A model generated the notes under the pieces. The model ran no database searches. It was not told where the DNA came from and was given only the letters and a program-made list of their open reading frames with translations. The position numbers were made by a program, and so were the translations under genes. A stretch of DNA of 64,000 bases from Entomortierella parvispora (Eukaryota > Mortierellomycota > Mortierellomycetes > Mortierellales > Mortierellaceae), in the NCBI GenBank assembly GCA_963573315.1, contig OY752140.1:1240001-1304000 (forward strand), in the 5' to 3' direction. Positions 44,092 through 55,020 of this stretch are shown one piece after another (the stretch's first letter is position 1; every line of letters begins with the position of its first letter).

Positions 44092-44479
44092 TTAGTTGGC
44101 GTACTGCTCATCGTAGAGTCTCTCGGCCTCCTTCTTGGCCTGGTGCTTGGCCTTCTCACGATCAAGGAAATCCAGTCCCTTGGTCTCGAAGAGCTTGTCG
44201 GCCTCGGCACCAGCCATACCGGCGAGGATCTCCTTGGACAAGGAGTGCTACATACAAAACAAGGATGAGAACAGTCAGTTCTACTTTTTGGAAATGGTTG
44301 AGATGAGCTGGAGTGTATCAGAAGAGAGAGATGCTTACCTTGTCACCGGGGTGCTGCTGCTCGTACAGCTTGGCAGCCTGGAAAGCGGCAGCGCCAGCAA
44401 TCAACTCGTGGGACCAGGTGGAGTGGTGCTCGGCGTTGTCGCCATAGACCTTATCGTGGGAGTCGCCGAATCCGAACAT
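44092..44479 (-). CDS. CipC-like protein (DUF3759 family), copy 3
   Basis: Two exons: 44479-44339 and 44247-44092; 297 nt, 98 aa. It begins MFGFGDSHDKVYGDNAEHHS, has TWSHELIAGAAAFQAAKLYE, and ends ERLYDEQYAN. It is intact and close to copy 1, with the intron at the same codon. Unlike the other two it has a separate upstream region with a good TATA box, so it may be the most strongly expressed or the ancestral copy. Confidence 0.9.
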
Positions 44480-46343
44480 GTTGAGTAATAAGTGTTGAAG
44501 GGAGAGAGGTGTTGGGGAAAGTGAAAGTGAAAGTGGGAGGGATGAGAGAAACAGAAAGCCATCGAGGTGCCTTCACCTTTTTATACCAGTTTCTCTTTTG
44601 CAAGTATGGGCAATTGGGCGGGAAGGAGAGTGCGGACAGTGCCTGGGGGCATCCAAGTGCGACACGTACACGACGACGTCAATGCCAAACTGCAGTGGTG
44701 ACAAGTGTGCGGGGGGTGCATGGAGATGCCTCATCTTGGTCTGGGGCTTTGGTCTAGTCCTCACTCACTCCACGTACACAAGCGCTTGTCTTCTTAAAGC
44801 CTGTTTGCTTACGCTCGAATTCATCACCACAGGAACAACCACTGACAGGCAGTTCTCCAACGTGATTGGATGCAGGCGACGTCGCGGCAATGTGTTTATG
44901 TATTCGAGTCCAAAGAAATAATAGTGCCCCAAGAACAGAGCAGAAAATCAACTTTCCCCTCTTTGGCTTATTCTATTTCCGACTGCTCTTCTCTCCAGCA
45001 GGCCACAGCAGTTTGGAGGATGGACACAAAGGGGCCGCTTTTGTCCTAGCCTCTGCATGAATTTCTTTTCCCTACTGTTGTTTGGGTTGTGAAATTGAAC
45101 CTTACTTTTGCGCGCGCAATTAGCATGCGTTAGAAAGGCCCCGCACGATGTCATATCTTTTTTTTTGTTCTTTTGGATAATCATGTCATGACAACTGCTC
45201 ATAAGGTAGAAACCTGCTTTGGCAGGTTGATGAGATCCATGTCTTCACTTTTCTTTTTTTGGTGTGGATATATCTTCTTCCATGACACCCATGTCTTTTT
45301 CCTTCGTAGAGCTCCAACCCTTCCCCCACACCCTACAGCCGTCATCGGAAGTTCCATTCCTCCCGTCCCGCAACAGAAATCTTTCTTTGTTAGCCAATTG
45401 ATCAGAGCTGAACACCCAATCGGCCTGGACGATGCATGGCATTCTCTGGCTCTGGGGGGGGGGGGGGGGGAGGGGGAGGGGGTAGATGACAATGTGGATG
45501 GTGATGTGGGCTTTCCCTTTCGTATTGTTGGATGAATGGAGATCGTGGTCACCCAGCTGACCTAGCTCCCGATACCCCTTTATGATGCCGTGAAGCCCCG
45601 CGGCCATGATTGCTGAGGATGTCACATCAAGATGTTAGAGCGCGTTGCAAATCAATCAAGTGCGCCACGCAACAGCCACAAATCAGGTGAAGAGGGATGG
45701 AGGCGAACATGGGTAATCTCTTTAAGCCAAAATCGCGAGAAGAAAGAAATTGAGAGAAGGAATAGCACAGTAGCACAGGTCAGTCCGCGTGTTTCCTTCT
45801 GGCTCTCTGTCCTATTGCTTTTCAGCGAAAGAAAAATGTCCAGATCTCTGGTCTTGTCGGCTGGCAGAGTGGAGGGTATACCATTGGTCAAAGTGTTTTA
45901 CAACAACTTCATAAAGGAAACCAGGAGCTAGCGGATCAACTGACGCGTGCTCTACGCGATGAGTGATATTTTTTAAGGCTCTTCGAGTGTCTTTATTGTC
46001 TCGTCAAGTGGGCATTGCCCAGTTTGCCTAGAGAGCATTCGTAAAGAAGATACTGCCAAGGTGTCTACAAACCCTCATTCCCTCGGAAATCATCACTGGT
46101 GTCCATCCCAGGCTACTGATAATACGGTGCGGTGGGGATCATGGACAGACGCAAAAGAAATATGAAGTAAAACAGCAGCATCCAAGACGTAAACTCGTTC
46201 CCGATCTCACTTTGCCTTTGTCCAGTGTTGAAAGTCAAACCAACACTCCTCTACTCTTCATCCATGTTCATTCCCTTCCAAGAACTGGACGAGTGTTCTG
46301 GTTAATGGCAAGGTTGTCCTACGGTACAGAGTCAATAACGAGA
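44480..46343. other. Gene-poor region right of the cipC-like cluster
   Basis: About 1.9 kb without a recognisable gene; open frames here are short and carry no family features. It includes the copy 3 promoter and a run of 17 G at 45454-45470 followed by AGGGGGAGGGGG. Nothing else stands out. Confidence 0.55.
44578..44585 (-). promoter_or_regulatory. TATA box of cipC-like copy 3
   Basis: On the minus strand TATAAAAA lies 99-106 bp upstream of the ATG at 44479. It is followed by a GAAAG-rich leader on the plus strand (CTTTC on the transcript), a common arrangement for strongly expressed fungal genes. Confidence 0.55.
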
Positions 46344-46995
46344 GATCTATCCGCCGGTTCTGCTCGGTGGTTAGTTTTCTACAGCCTTGGGTTGTACTTC
46401 GTCTTTCAGTTAGTTTTCCGCCGACCATGGGGGGACTTCCGACCTCGATTCTTCTCGTAATCACCGACTTTTTGTCTGTCTTGTCCGCCGACATTTACAA
46501 CTGCTATCCACCGTCCCATTCTCCTAAATATGTGCCGACTTTGCAATTGCTCAAATGCTGTCGTATCCTTTGACCGAATGGTGCCGTATTGGAACAGTCA
46601 ATGTTGTGACAAGTCGAAGCAGGTGGTGGGAGGATGATATGAGGAAGGACAACGGGAGTTGTCATTCAAAAGCAAAACAGCTGATTCTTGCTGGAGAACT
46701 TGGATAATACGCGTTTTTACAGACTTTGGTAACGATTGGACTTGATTCCATCGACTTTTGATAGGAAGGTGGGACGGTGGATAGCAGTTGTAAATGTCGG
46801 CGGATACGACATGGGAATGGTCGGTGGATAAAGAGGATCGGCGGACAAAACACACAAAAAGTTGGTGATTACGAGAAGGTCGGCGGATAGCGGTCGATGG
46901 TTAGAGAAATCGAGGTCGGCTGTTAGGATATCCGAAAAGGAAGGTGTTTGTAGGTCGGCGGCTCACTAAAAAACGACCAGGTCGGCGGATAGATC
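46344..46995. mobile_element. Foldback-like non-autonomous element with CCGCCGAC iterons
   Basis: The ends are inverted: GATCTATCCGCCG near 46344 and CGGCGGATAGATC ending at 46995. Longer inverted blocks lie inside: CGACCTCGATT (46440 region) against 46906-46916; CGTAATCACCGACTTTTTG (46457) against its inverted partner near 46865; and CCGACATTTACAACTGCTAT (46489) against a partner near 46780-46800, followed by CCACCGTCCCA in both. The motif CCGCCGAC or its complement recurs at least eight times. No transposase frame is present. A target site duplication was not identified, so the ends are approximate. Confidence 0.6.
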
Positions 46996-47071
46996 CTTCG
47001 CCCAAGGCAACACTGCAGGCAAAAAGGGAAGTCTTCACTGACAAGAGATACAAAACAGAAGCAAAAGAAAG

Positions 47072-47144
47072 CGCCCAACGTGGGGGTCGAACCCACAGCC
47101 TTCAGATTAAGAGTCTGACGCTCTACCGATTGAGCTAGCCGGGC
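47072..47144 (-). tRNA. tRNA-Lys(CTT), intact, end of array 2
   Basis: 73 nt, identical to the tRNA-Lys at 37862-37934, in the opposite orientation. Cloverleaf, CTT anticodon and A and B boxes are complete. The 26 bases downstream (47071 leftward) match those of the other gene and contain the TTTT terminator. Its 5' side (47145) is directly joined to the 3' end of LINE copy 5. Confidence 0.96.
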
Positions 47145-47768
47145 GAAGAGAGAGATACTCTTCGGTTTATTCCATGCGGGGGGGTGCCGAAGCTTTCCCA
47201 AAGTGTTCCCCCTCGCTGGTAATGATAAAGGTTACTACTGCCGAACTATCTGTTTTTTCTAAAAAAAGTGGCTCGCCCTGCGCTAAGCGGGAACAAGGGC
47301 TTCACGATCCATACAGATCGGGCCCAGGGAGGTAGGGGTGGAAGACTATTTAGGAAAAAGGCGACGGAAACGGCGGCCCTTGGTCATGACAAGTGAGGAA
47401 GTGACACCCGAGAGGAGCGTCAGAGCCCTTGGCATGGATCTTCTGGATCTTGCAAGGATCCAGGGGTGCTCTTTGAGTAGGGCAGGGAGCCACCTACTCG
47501 CGAGCACTGCTTCTCAGAGGCGGGGAGAAGCAGCGACCGCTGATTTTATTTTTTTGGTCGGTTCCTGCTCATCTCTTGTTGGTAAAGAGATGAACCGATG
47601 CCTGTTGGAGGTCTTGACGGAGAAGGAGACCCGCTCGCGTTCTCGACCTTGTGTTTTCTGTTTTTTTGGTTTTCGTGTTTCGGGTCTGTTTTTCTGGCGG
47701 GGCGGTCAATTGCAGGAGTCGATCGTCCCTGATTTTGTTTTTTATCGTTCGGGACCGTGCGTGCAAAC

Positions 47769-50700
47769 TTAATTGCTCCACATCTCTCCCCATTCCAGCC
47801 GATCTCGAAAGACCGTGATGTGAGGAGGATGGTGCCACACAGACACAAACTGGTCGTAGTTCTTTGTCGACGGCTCTTGCCCTAATTGGCCTCGAGCTCG
47901 TTGGTGGTGTTCCACTTGATCACGGTAGATGGCTCGCGCCTGTTCTACCTTGGCTCGTGTCTTGAACGCTGATACAACTGCTCCTCTCAGGTATATATCC
48001 GCCTGTCGTTCTCCATCTCCAAGGGCACAATAGCTTTGCCATATGGTTTGAGTGACGGTAGAATGCAGGTGGATGGCCAGAGGTGGCAGGTCCACTACTC
48101 GGGGCCAACAGAGTATATCGTGATACACTATTGTGGATAGCGGTCCTGTCTGGCAGAGGGTTTCGATCCTCTCGCGGACTCGATCCCATTCTGCCAACAC
48201 TTGTGGGCAGTCGTGAAAAGCATGGACTGTGTTCTCATGGACTTGTATCGGTGGGTCATGGGCGATGCACCTCCTGCACCACTTGTTCTCCACCGGTTGA
48301 TTGAGTATTATGGTCGACTTGAATCCCTTGGTCCATACCGCTCTGTGATGGAGCTGGTACAGAAAGTGGCGCTCGTTGGGGCGTCGCTCGGTCGCCCAGA
48401 AGCGCTCCCAACACACCTTCCACTCTTCGTCCGGGATCGGAGGCATAGAGTTCCTTTCGGGATGAGGCCCAGGTCCCGTCCGGTCCACCTCGATGGATCT
48501 AAAGTTCATCAGGCTTGGGATGGCAGGCCAGTCCCTCTTGGCTTTAGGAAGAGGTCGTCCTACTTGGGCCTCTCGTGCTACTTTGCCCAGGTACAGACGA
48601 GCCCTCTTGACCTCAAAGGCGTTGGTCGCACACTCGCCATCAAAGAGTTGGAAGCGATATCCAATTCTTCGCTCTGGGCGCGGGGCCTCTTTGATGTCCA
48701 GCTCCTGGAACGCATGGACACTGGCGAGGATGCTGGCTGGGAGAGGGGGGTCTGACAGGCCCAATAGCCTTGTCCCTCTCTGTGTTGGGTTTTCTAGAGC
48801 AAAAATGGCTTGACCTCCGCCGTTGGCTGTCCCCTCTCTGACAATCGTCTCCAACAGAGGAACCCATCTCTGGGCCGGGGTCTCCAGTCGGCGTGCCATC
48901 CATTTTGCTTTCAGGGCTTTGATCTGGTGTTCGGGGTGCAAGAGTCCGTATCCACCCCATTTCTTGGGCTGGCGGTACCAATTCAGACTCACACGAGCGT
49001 TTGTTGTTGGCCACAAAATGTGACGGGTCAGCTTGTCCAACTCCTGGTAGAACGACGCCGTAAAGGTGTAGAATGGTGCGACATACCACAGCTTTGACAA
49101 AAAGTACGTGTTCAGTACCGTCACACGACCTTCAAACGTCAGCTTTCTCAATCGCCATCCAGCAATTGCGTTCTCCAGTTTTCCGAGAATTCCCTTCTCA
49201 ATCCCCTTCATGTCGCGTTCACCTGACTGCAACACGATTCCCAAGTGCTCAAATGCGGTCCCGAAGGGCACCGCATTGACATTTGGGACAGCGATGACCG
49301 TGTGAGCGGTCTCGGTCAGAGGGATCAGAGTGGATTTGTCGTGGTTGATGCGAGCCCCAGACGCCGCTTCGTGGAGCCGGATTGCATTCTGAGCGTGGAT
49401 ATCATCTCCTGGTCCCATCAGCAGATTGGTGTCATCTGCAAAGGCGGCAACCTTGGGACGGATGCCAGGGACCATGGGCCCCCTGGCGGTTCGTGTGTAA
49501 TGTAAAAGGAACGGCTCCAGTACAAAATTGAACAAGATCGGCGCGAGGGGATCACCTTGGCGAAGTCCTCTCTTGATCTGGTACGGATCCGATTTGCGCG
49601 ACCCCAAGTGGATGGTTGCCTCTAGCTCTGTGTAACAAAGCTTGATCCAGTGCCTGAGCCTCGGGCCAAATCCAAAGCGCTCCAAGCACAGATGCAGGTA
49701 TCCCCATTCCACCCTATCATACGCCTTTTGCTGATCCAGACTCAAGATCGAAGCGTCTCCCTTGCTCCCGTCTTGAAAGTAATGAACCAGCAACTCCAGC
49801 AACATGACGTTGTCGTGTCCTTGTCGTTCTGGGATAAATCCCGTTTGATGAACATTCAAGATCTTGTCGGCAACAGGGTTCATCCGGTTGGTCAAGACCT
49901 TTGTAAAAATCTTGTAATCACACTGCGTGAGGGAAATAGGGCGGTAATTCCCTATTTGCTCCGCATCCCCCTTTTTGAACAGCAAGATAGTCAGAGACTG
50001 ACCATGCGATTCGGGCATAGACGCGACTGATCCTGGCTTGATATCGTTAAATATCTCCATGAGGACCGGTGTGATCTTGGATTTGAAAGCTTTGTAGAAT
50101 GCGTAGGTGAGCCCGTCAGTTCCTGGAGAGGATCGAGCCGCCATGGCTTGAATCGCAGACGTAATCTCTCCCTCCGTGAGATCCGCATCCAGATCGATCT
50201 TATCTCTGGCGTTCACCGACGTGTGGACTGCACTCAGGAGCGTCTCCTGTGCGGTCCGGTCAGTCGGCTCTGACGTGTATAGCTCAGAATAAAACTCGCG
50301 GGCGATCGATTCAATCGAGTCCATGTCCTCTTTTGATTCTCCCTCCCTGTTTTTAAGAGCTGCGATAGTTGCTTTCCTGCGGCGTGCGTGAAGAAGCATG
50401 GTAAAAAACGGCGTGGCCTTCTCTCCTTCCTCCACCCATTTCACCTTGGCCATCAGCGCCACCTTTTGAAGTTCGTACTTGGACAGCTCACCCAGGTCAT
50501 CAAGACATTGCAACCTCCTTGCAATTGCCTTCTTGTTCCTGGGGTGCTGGTCGAGAGTAGCGTCCGCTTGCGCGAGATCCCTGGTCAACTTTCGACGCTT
50601 GTCCATGTTATCTCTTCGTTTTTTCTTTGCATATTTCAGACCTTCCTCCAAGATCCTGGTCTTGCACTCGTCCCAACAGGTGGACATGGGTGGCGAGTCG

Positions 50701-51800
50701 GGCTGACTCCTCTTCTCTGCCAGATCCGCAAAGAGAGAGTTCACCTTTTCCACAAAGGTCGGGTCGTGCAACAGACGCTCATCCAGTACCTCGGAAGCAC
50801 AGTATGGAGGTTTGTCCGTAGTAAAAAGTGTGGCAGAGACTAGTCGATGGTCGAGCTTGGATTTTTTGTCGGGCCAGTAAATGTCGCAAGAGCGAACCTC
50901 CTGGGCCGAGACTGATCCAAGCATTGTAGCCGACACCATCAGATAGTCAATCCTTGAGTTTGTGTTCAAGATAATTCCGGGCTGTCCCGGAGTTGCTGGG
51001 TTCTCCACCAGGTCATCGTCTCTGTCTAGCATGGCTAGCAGCTCCGCTCCATCCCCTATCGCTGGCCTCTCCCTCTCCAGCTCTAGCGGATCCGCGGCCT
51101 CCAAAAAGGCGCGACGGATTGCCATGTTCTGGGGGGTGACGGCGACAGTCCTGACGTGGTAGTGAGTATAGTATGGTTTGTTCTTTGTCCGAGGGAGGGC
51201 AGTGTCCACCAGGTTCAGCGGCGTCATCAAGGCGTCCACTACATTCTGCCAGGGTGCAGTGTAGCGGTATTCTTGTTGAAGTTCTACTGTTCGTGGAGGG
51301 TTTCTGTCTAACATCGGGTGCATTGTGTTGTTGAAGTCTCCCAGGACGACTGTGAGAGGGTGTGCAATTCTGCCCACGTCCAATCTGGCAAGAAAAATTG
51401 GCTGCTCTCTGTCGTTGGCTGGAAGATATAAGTTTGTGATCCTAAGAGTATCCTCGTCCTGTCCTGCCGCTTTGAGGATGGCCGATAGGATACGGCCTTC
51501 TCCAAGCTCCACAGTGTCGGTGAGGAAGAATCTTTCATGACAAACCAGCAGGCCGCAATATCGGGTAAAGAGGGACTTGCCCCTCTCCCCCCAATCTCTT
51601 GTCCATTTGGCTTTGACGGTGTCATTAAAGATCCCAAAGTTTGCGGTCTCCTGGATCGCAATGATGTCAATTGGTTGATTTTTTAACCATGCAAAGAATG
51701 CACGGCGATTCTCATCGCTGAGAATAGATCTTACGTTCAACGTCGCTACCCGAAGGTTGGCATACGTGGACGCGTTCGGTGGTATAGGTTGTACAGGCAT
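47769..51800 (-). CDS. LINE ORF2 protein, copy 5
   Basis: 1343 aa, open throughout. It matches copy 2 except VADL to VVDL near the C-terminus among the differences seen. The zinc finger keeps HAFHDC. A CATGCGTTCCAG codon choice (48700 region), silent at protein level, is shared with copy 7 but not with copies 2, 4 or 6. Confidence 0.94.
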   Translation of the reverse strand: MPVQPIPPNASTYANLRVATLNVRSILSDENRRAFFAWLKNQPIDIIAIQETANFGIFNDTVKAKWTRDWGERGKSLFTRYCGLLVCHERFFLTDTVELGEGRILSAILKAAGQDEDTLRITNLYLPANDREQPIFLARLDVGRIAHPLTVVLGDFNNTMHPMLDRNPPRTVELQQEYRYTAPWQNVVDALMTPLNLVDTALPRTKNKPYYTHYHVRTVAVTPQNMAIRRAFLEAADPLELERERPAIGDGAELLAMLDRDDDLVENPATPGQPGIILNTNSRIDYLMVSATMLGSVSAQEVRSCDIYWPDKKSKLDHRLVSATLFTTDKPPYCASEVLDERLLHDPTFVEKVNSLFADLAEKRSQPDSPPMSTCWDECKTRILEEGLKYAKKKRRDNMDKRRKLTRDLAQADATLDQHPRNKKAIARRLQCLDDLGELSKYELQKVALMAKVKWVEEGEKATPFFTMLLHARRRKATIAALKNREGESKEDMDSIESIAREFYSELYTSEPTDRTAQETLLSAVHTSVNARDKIDLDADLTEGEITSAIQAMAARSSPGTDGLTYAFYKAFKSKITPVLMEIFNDIKPGSVASMPESHGQSLTILLFKKGDAEQIGNYRPISLTQCDYKIFTKVLTNRMNPVADKILNVHQTGFIPERQGHDNVMLLELLVHYFQDGSKGDASILSLDQQKAYDRVEWGYLHLCLERFGFGPRLRHWIKLCYTELEATIHLGSRKSDPYQIKRGLRQGDPLAPILFNFVLEPFLLHYTRTARGPMVPGIRPKVAAFADDTNLLMGPGDDIHAQNAIRLHEAASGARINHDKSTLIPLTETAHTVIAVPNVNAVPFGTAFEHLGIVLQSGERDMKGIEKGILGKLENAIAGWRLRKLTFEGRVTVLNTYFLSKLWYVAPFYTFTASFYQELDKLTRHILWPTTNARVSLNWYRQPKKWGGYGLLHPEHQIKALKAKWMARRLETPAQRWVPLLETIVREGTANGGGQAIFALENPTQRGTRLLGLSDPPLPASILASVHAFQELDIKEAPRPERRIGYRFQLFDGECATNAFEVKRARLYLGKVAREAQVGRPLPKAKRDWPAIPSLMNFRSIEVDRTGPGPHPERNSMPPIPDEEWKVCWERFWATERRPNERHFLYQLHHRAVWTKGFKSTIILNQPVENKWCRRCIAHDPPIQVHENTVHAFHDCPQVLAEWDRVRERIETLCQTGPLSTIVYHDILCWPRVVDLPPLAIHLHSTVTQTIWQSYCALGDGERQADIYLRGAVVSAFKTRAKVEQARAIYRDQVEHHQRARGQLGQEPSTKNYDQFVSVWHHPPHITVFRDRLEWGEMWSN

Positions 51801-51844
51801 TGGGAAAAAACAGTTGGAAGAAGGCGACGGGCAGAGACAAGTCT

Positions 51845-54196
51845 CTACTTAGTCGACTTGCTGGCTCTCGTCGTCGGTTTTCCAATGGGCTTTCCAATTG
51901 GTTTCCCGACTGCCTTCACAATTGATTTCCCAGTCGACTTTTTTCTGATTCGGGCGGCCATCTTGAGCGTTATCATCGCCTCCACCTCGGCTCTAGACCG
52001 TCCTGATGTTTTCATATACATCTCGATGTCTACCTCTTCCGGGTCCATATCATCCATAAAGTCATCCTCGTCGAAGATGTCATGGGTATTGTCTGCTGCC
52101 CTGAAAGCTTCCGCCGCTGCCGAGGCCTCATCTGCAGCTTCCCCTGCAGCTGCTGCCGCAGCTGCTTGCCAGGCTTCCTGCTGGGCATGTTCCCATTGCT
52201 GGCGGGCCTGTTCCTGTGCTAACCAGGCTTCCTGCTGGCGGGCGTATTCCTGTGCTAACCGGGCCTGTTCTTCTTCTGCCCTGATCATAGCTTGTTGGGC
52301 AGCTGCTACCTTCGCCGCCTCTTGCTCCTGTGCGATCTTGGATGATGTTGCTGTTTGAATATCGGCAGAGGTGGACTCTGCAGTCTGGTTACCGTTGCTG
52401 ACTGCATTAGTACCCTTGACGGTCTCAGTGGGACCGCTCGTTCCTGACCCTGCTGCTCCAGAGCTGTTTCCAGATGGTGCAAAGGTCACACTAGCTTTGG
52501 TAGCAGTAGGAGTGCTCTTGCTGTTGGATACAGCAGAGCCCTCCTCTGTCCCCCTGTTCACGTCCACCCGAGCTTCGGACTCCTTCCTCTGCTCCTGGTG
52601 GTCGTCGGTGTTGGCTTTGGCCTTCCCCTTGCCTTTGCTTCCACCGCCGTCTTCGGGTTTTTTCCCTCCTCCATTGCCTGCTCCACTGGCACTTCCCTGT
52701 TGAGTCTTCTTCCTCTCCACAGGGTTGTCCGAGTCGGATTGCGGGCCAGGACGGGATCTTGTACTGTAAGGACGTTTCTTCTGTCCTACCGTAGTCCATT
52801 CCTCCTCATTGTCTCGCTGCGTATTGAGTTTGTTTGAACCAGCTTTATTGGCTGTGGATTTGTTGCCTGACTGACTATGGGTGTTGACTGTTGGCTGGGT
52901 GATTTCAGTGTCCGGAAATGCCTTTACCATCATCGCTGTCTCCAACGGCTCTCCTTGATCGACCGACCAAGTGATTGGATGAGGACACTCCCTCCTGATG
53001 TGCTCGTCCGTCCCACATCTGTAACAGACCTTGCCTCCCTTGGGCCAGGTAAACAGAGTGTTTACTCCTGACAGCGCCGCCATCCGGGGCAGCTGCAGGT
53101 CCTTGAGCTTTCCAGAGGGGATCTCCAGGATGAAATCCACCACTCCTGTCAACGTCTCCTTTGATCCCGTCACATAGTGCGGGTTGATGTATTTGATCTC
53201 CCCTGCTTCCTGGAAGATCCGCTTCAATTCTTTCTCAAGGTCGTCAGGGTCCAACTCAAAGACCGATTCCGCTCGGATTTGAAGTCGAGACCCCGTCGAG
53301 TGCACCGCTCTTTCCACTCGGAGACGGACGCCCTTGACCACCACAGGGGTGACGAGAAATTCCTCCAGGTCCTTTGCATGGAGGAATCCGACAACTGAGA
53401 TCCCGTATGTATCGTTCTTCAGGACACAGCGTGCATCTAGGAGTTTGTTCAACTCCAGTTGCAGGTCCTCTGCCCTGACCTTCGTGTTCTCATAAATAAT
53501 AACCGCCGCTCCCCTTCTAAGCCGTGTAAAGTGCTGGGGGAGTTGGGCCTGTACCCTGGCCTCGACTCGGCGACGAAGAACCTCCTGACTGCGTTTGGAC
53601 TCTGCACGGGCACCCGCAGCAAAGGCGTATGTCCGAATCGGCATCGGACCCGCCGCGGGCATGGGAGGAATGGGAGCCTGCTCCTCCATCTCCTCATCCC
53701 TCAGACCCGAGGGAGATGAAGCGGCAGACTTCGACGATGATGATGACACAGGACCAGTCCCTCCTGACTGTCCTGCAGGCTTCTCCAAGACTAAAGCCGA
53801 TTTCAATGGCACCCTACCAGAGGTGGGGCGTGCGGATGGCTGCCCAGGCTCATCGGCACGACCAGACATGGTAGTGGTGGACAAAGAAGACGGCTCACCC
53901 CCAGGGGTGGTCTTGGCCGTTGTGTTGTGGACTACGGCGGTCCCTCCTGAACCCCTGCCAGAGGTGGATGATGCGGATGGTCTCCCAAGCCTATCGGCAT
54001 CATGCGACGTGGCAGGTTGGTTCAGGGGTGATCGCTCACCCGCGAGGGTGGTCCTAACGGACGAAATGGGCTGACCCGATGCGGCCGCCTCGGCACTGAC
54101 ACTAGCGTTGGTGGAGATAGATCCCACCCCCAAAGGGTCTATCCCGGCAACTGTAGTGACCAGATGCGGAGACGCAGGCATGTTGGGGTCGTCCAT
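51845..54196 (-). CDS. LINE ORF1 protein, copy 5
   Basis: 783 aa from the ATG at 54196. I noticed no amino acid change from copies 2 and 4, although it sits in the opposite array. CCHC knuckle, coiled coil and the GKPIGKP tail are intact. Confidence 0.88.
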   Translation of the reverse strand: MDDPNMPASPHLVTTVAGIDPLGVGSISTNASVSAEAAASGQPISSVRTTLAGERSPLNQPATSHDADRLGRPSASSTSGRGSGGTAVVHNTTAKTTPGGEPSSLSTTTMSGRADEPGQPSARPTSGRVPLKSALVLEKPAGQSGGTGPVSSSSSKSAASSPSGLRDEEMEEQAPIPPMPAAGPMPIRTYAFAAGARAESKRSQEVLRRRVEARVQAQLPQHFTRLRRGAAVIIYENTKVRAEDLQLELNKLLDARCVLKNDTYGISVVGFLHAKDLEEFLVTPVVVKGVRLRVERAVHSTGSRLQIRAESVFELDPDDLEKELKRIFQEAGEIKYINPHYVTGSKETLTGVVDFILEIPSGKLKDLQLPRMAALSGVNTLFTWPKGGKVCYRCGTDEHIRRECPHPITWSVDQGEPLETAMMVKAFPDTEITQPTVNTHSQSGNKSTANKAGSNKLNTQRDNEEEWTTVGQKKRPYSTRSRPGPQSDSDNPVERKKTQQGSASGAGNGGGKKPEDGGGSKGKGKAKANTDDHQEQRKESEARVDVNRGTEEGSAVSNSKSTPTATKASVTFAPSGNSSGAAGSGTSGPTETVKGTNAVSNGNQTAESTSADIQTATSSKIAQEQEAAKVAAAQQAMIRAEEEQARLAQEYARQQEAWLAQEQARQQWEHAQQEAWQAAAAAAAGEAADEASAAAEAFRAADNTHDIFDEDDFMDDMDPEEVDIEMYMKTSGRSRAEVEAMITLKMAARIRKKSTGKSIVKAVGKPIGKPIGKPTTRASKSTK

Positions 54197-54370
54197 GGTG
54201 ACGAGTTGTTGATTCACGGTGGTGTGATGGTCCTTCCCGGAGCTGAGCACTTTGCTAATGACCGACGAAATGCAATGAGCAAAAAAGCGATGAGGATGAA
54301 CAAAAAACTGAAAGTAACAGTGACTGCTAATTCAATTATTTGCGGAACTGGGAAAGAAAGAGTTGCTCTG

Positions 54371-54394
54371 CTCTACCGATTGAGCTAGCCGGGC
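54371..54394 (-). repeat. tRNA-Lys 5' half between copies 5 and 6
   Basis: Exact copy of tRNA nucleotides 1-24. The next base (C on the transcript strand, 54370) also matches tRNA nucleotide 25, so the duplication may be 25 bp here. Confidence 0.93.
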
Positions 54395-55020
54395 GAAGAG
54401 AGAGATACTCTTCGGTTTATTCCATGCGGGGGGGTGCCGAAGCTTTCCCAAAGTGTTCCCCCTCGCTGGTAATGATAAAGGTTACTACTGCCGAACTATC
54501 TGTTTTTTCTAAAAAAAGTGGCTCGCCCTGCGCTAAGCGGGAACAAGGGCTTCACGATCCATACAGATCGGGCCCAGGGAGGTAGGGGTGGAAGACTATT
54601 TAGGAAAAAGGCGACGGAAACGGCGGCCCTTTGTCATGACAATTGAGGGAGTGACACCCGAGAGGAGCGTCAGAGCCCTTGGCATGGATCTTCTGGATCT
54701 TGCAAGGATCCAGGGGTGCTCTTCGAGTAGGGCAGGGAGCCACCTACTCACGAGCACTGCTTCTCAGAGGCGGGGAGAAGCAGCGACCGCAGATTTTATT
54801 TTTTTTTGGTCGGTTCCTGCTCATCTCTTGTTGGTAAAGAGACGAACCGATGCCTGTTGGGGGTCTTGACGGAGAAGGAGACCCGCTCGCGTTCTCGACC
54901 TTGTGTTTTCTGTTTTTTTGGTTTTCGTGTTTTGGGTCTATTTTTCTGGCGGGGCGATCAATTGCAGGAGTCGATCGTCCCTGATTTTGTTTTTTATCGT
55001 TCGGGACCGTGCGTGCAAAC

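Larger units (their letters stand above)
47145..54370 (-). mobile_element. tRNA-Lys LINE copy 5, full length
   Basis: About 7,226 bp on the minus strand: 3' UTR 47145-47768, ORF2, ORF1 and a 5' UTR up to 54370. At the 5' junction the transcript-sense sequence is GGTAGAGCAGAGCAACTC, with five more bases than the junctions of copies 2 and 4. It is adjacent to the intact tRNA, so presumed youngest in array 2. Confidence 0.95.

Noticed and set aside
45173-45931. Small ORFs around the G-run at 45454 as genes
   Set aside because: Low-complexity composition, frames overlapping on both strands, and no splice or domain support.
46344-46995. CCGCCGAC repeats as a CRISPR array
   Set aside because: Repeats are short, degenerate and in both orientations with irregular spacing, and the genome is eukaryotic.
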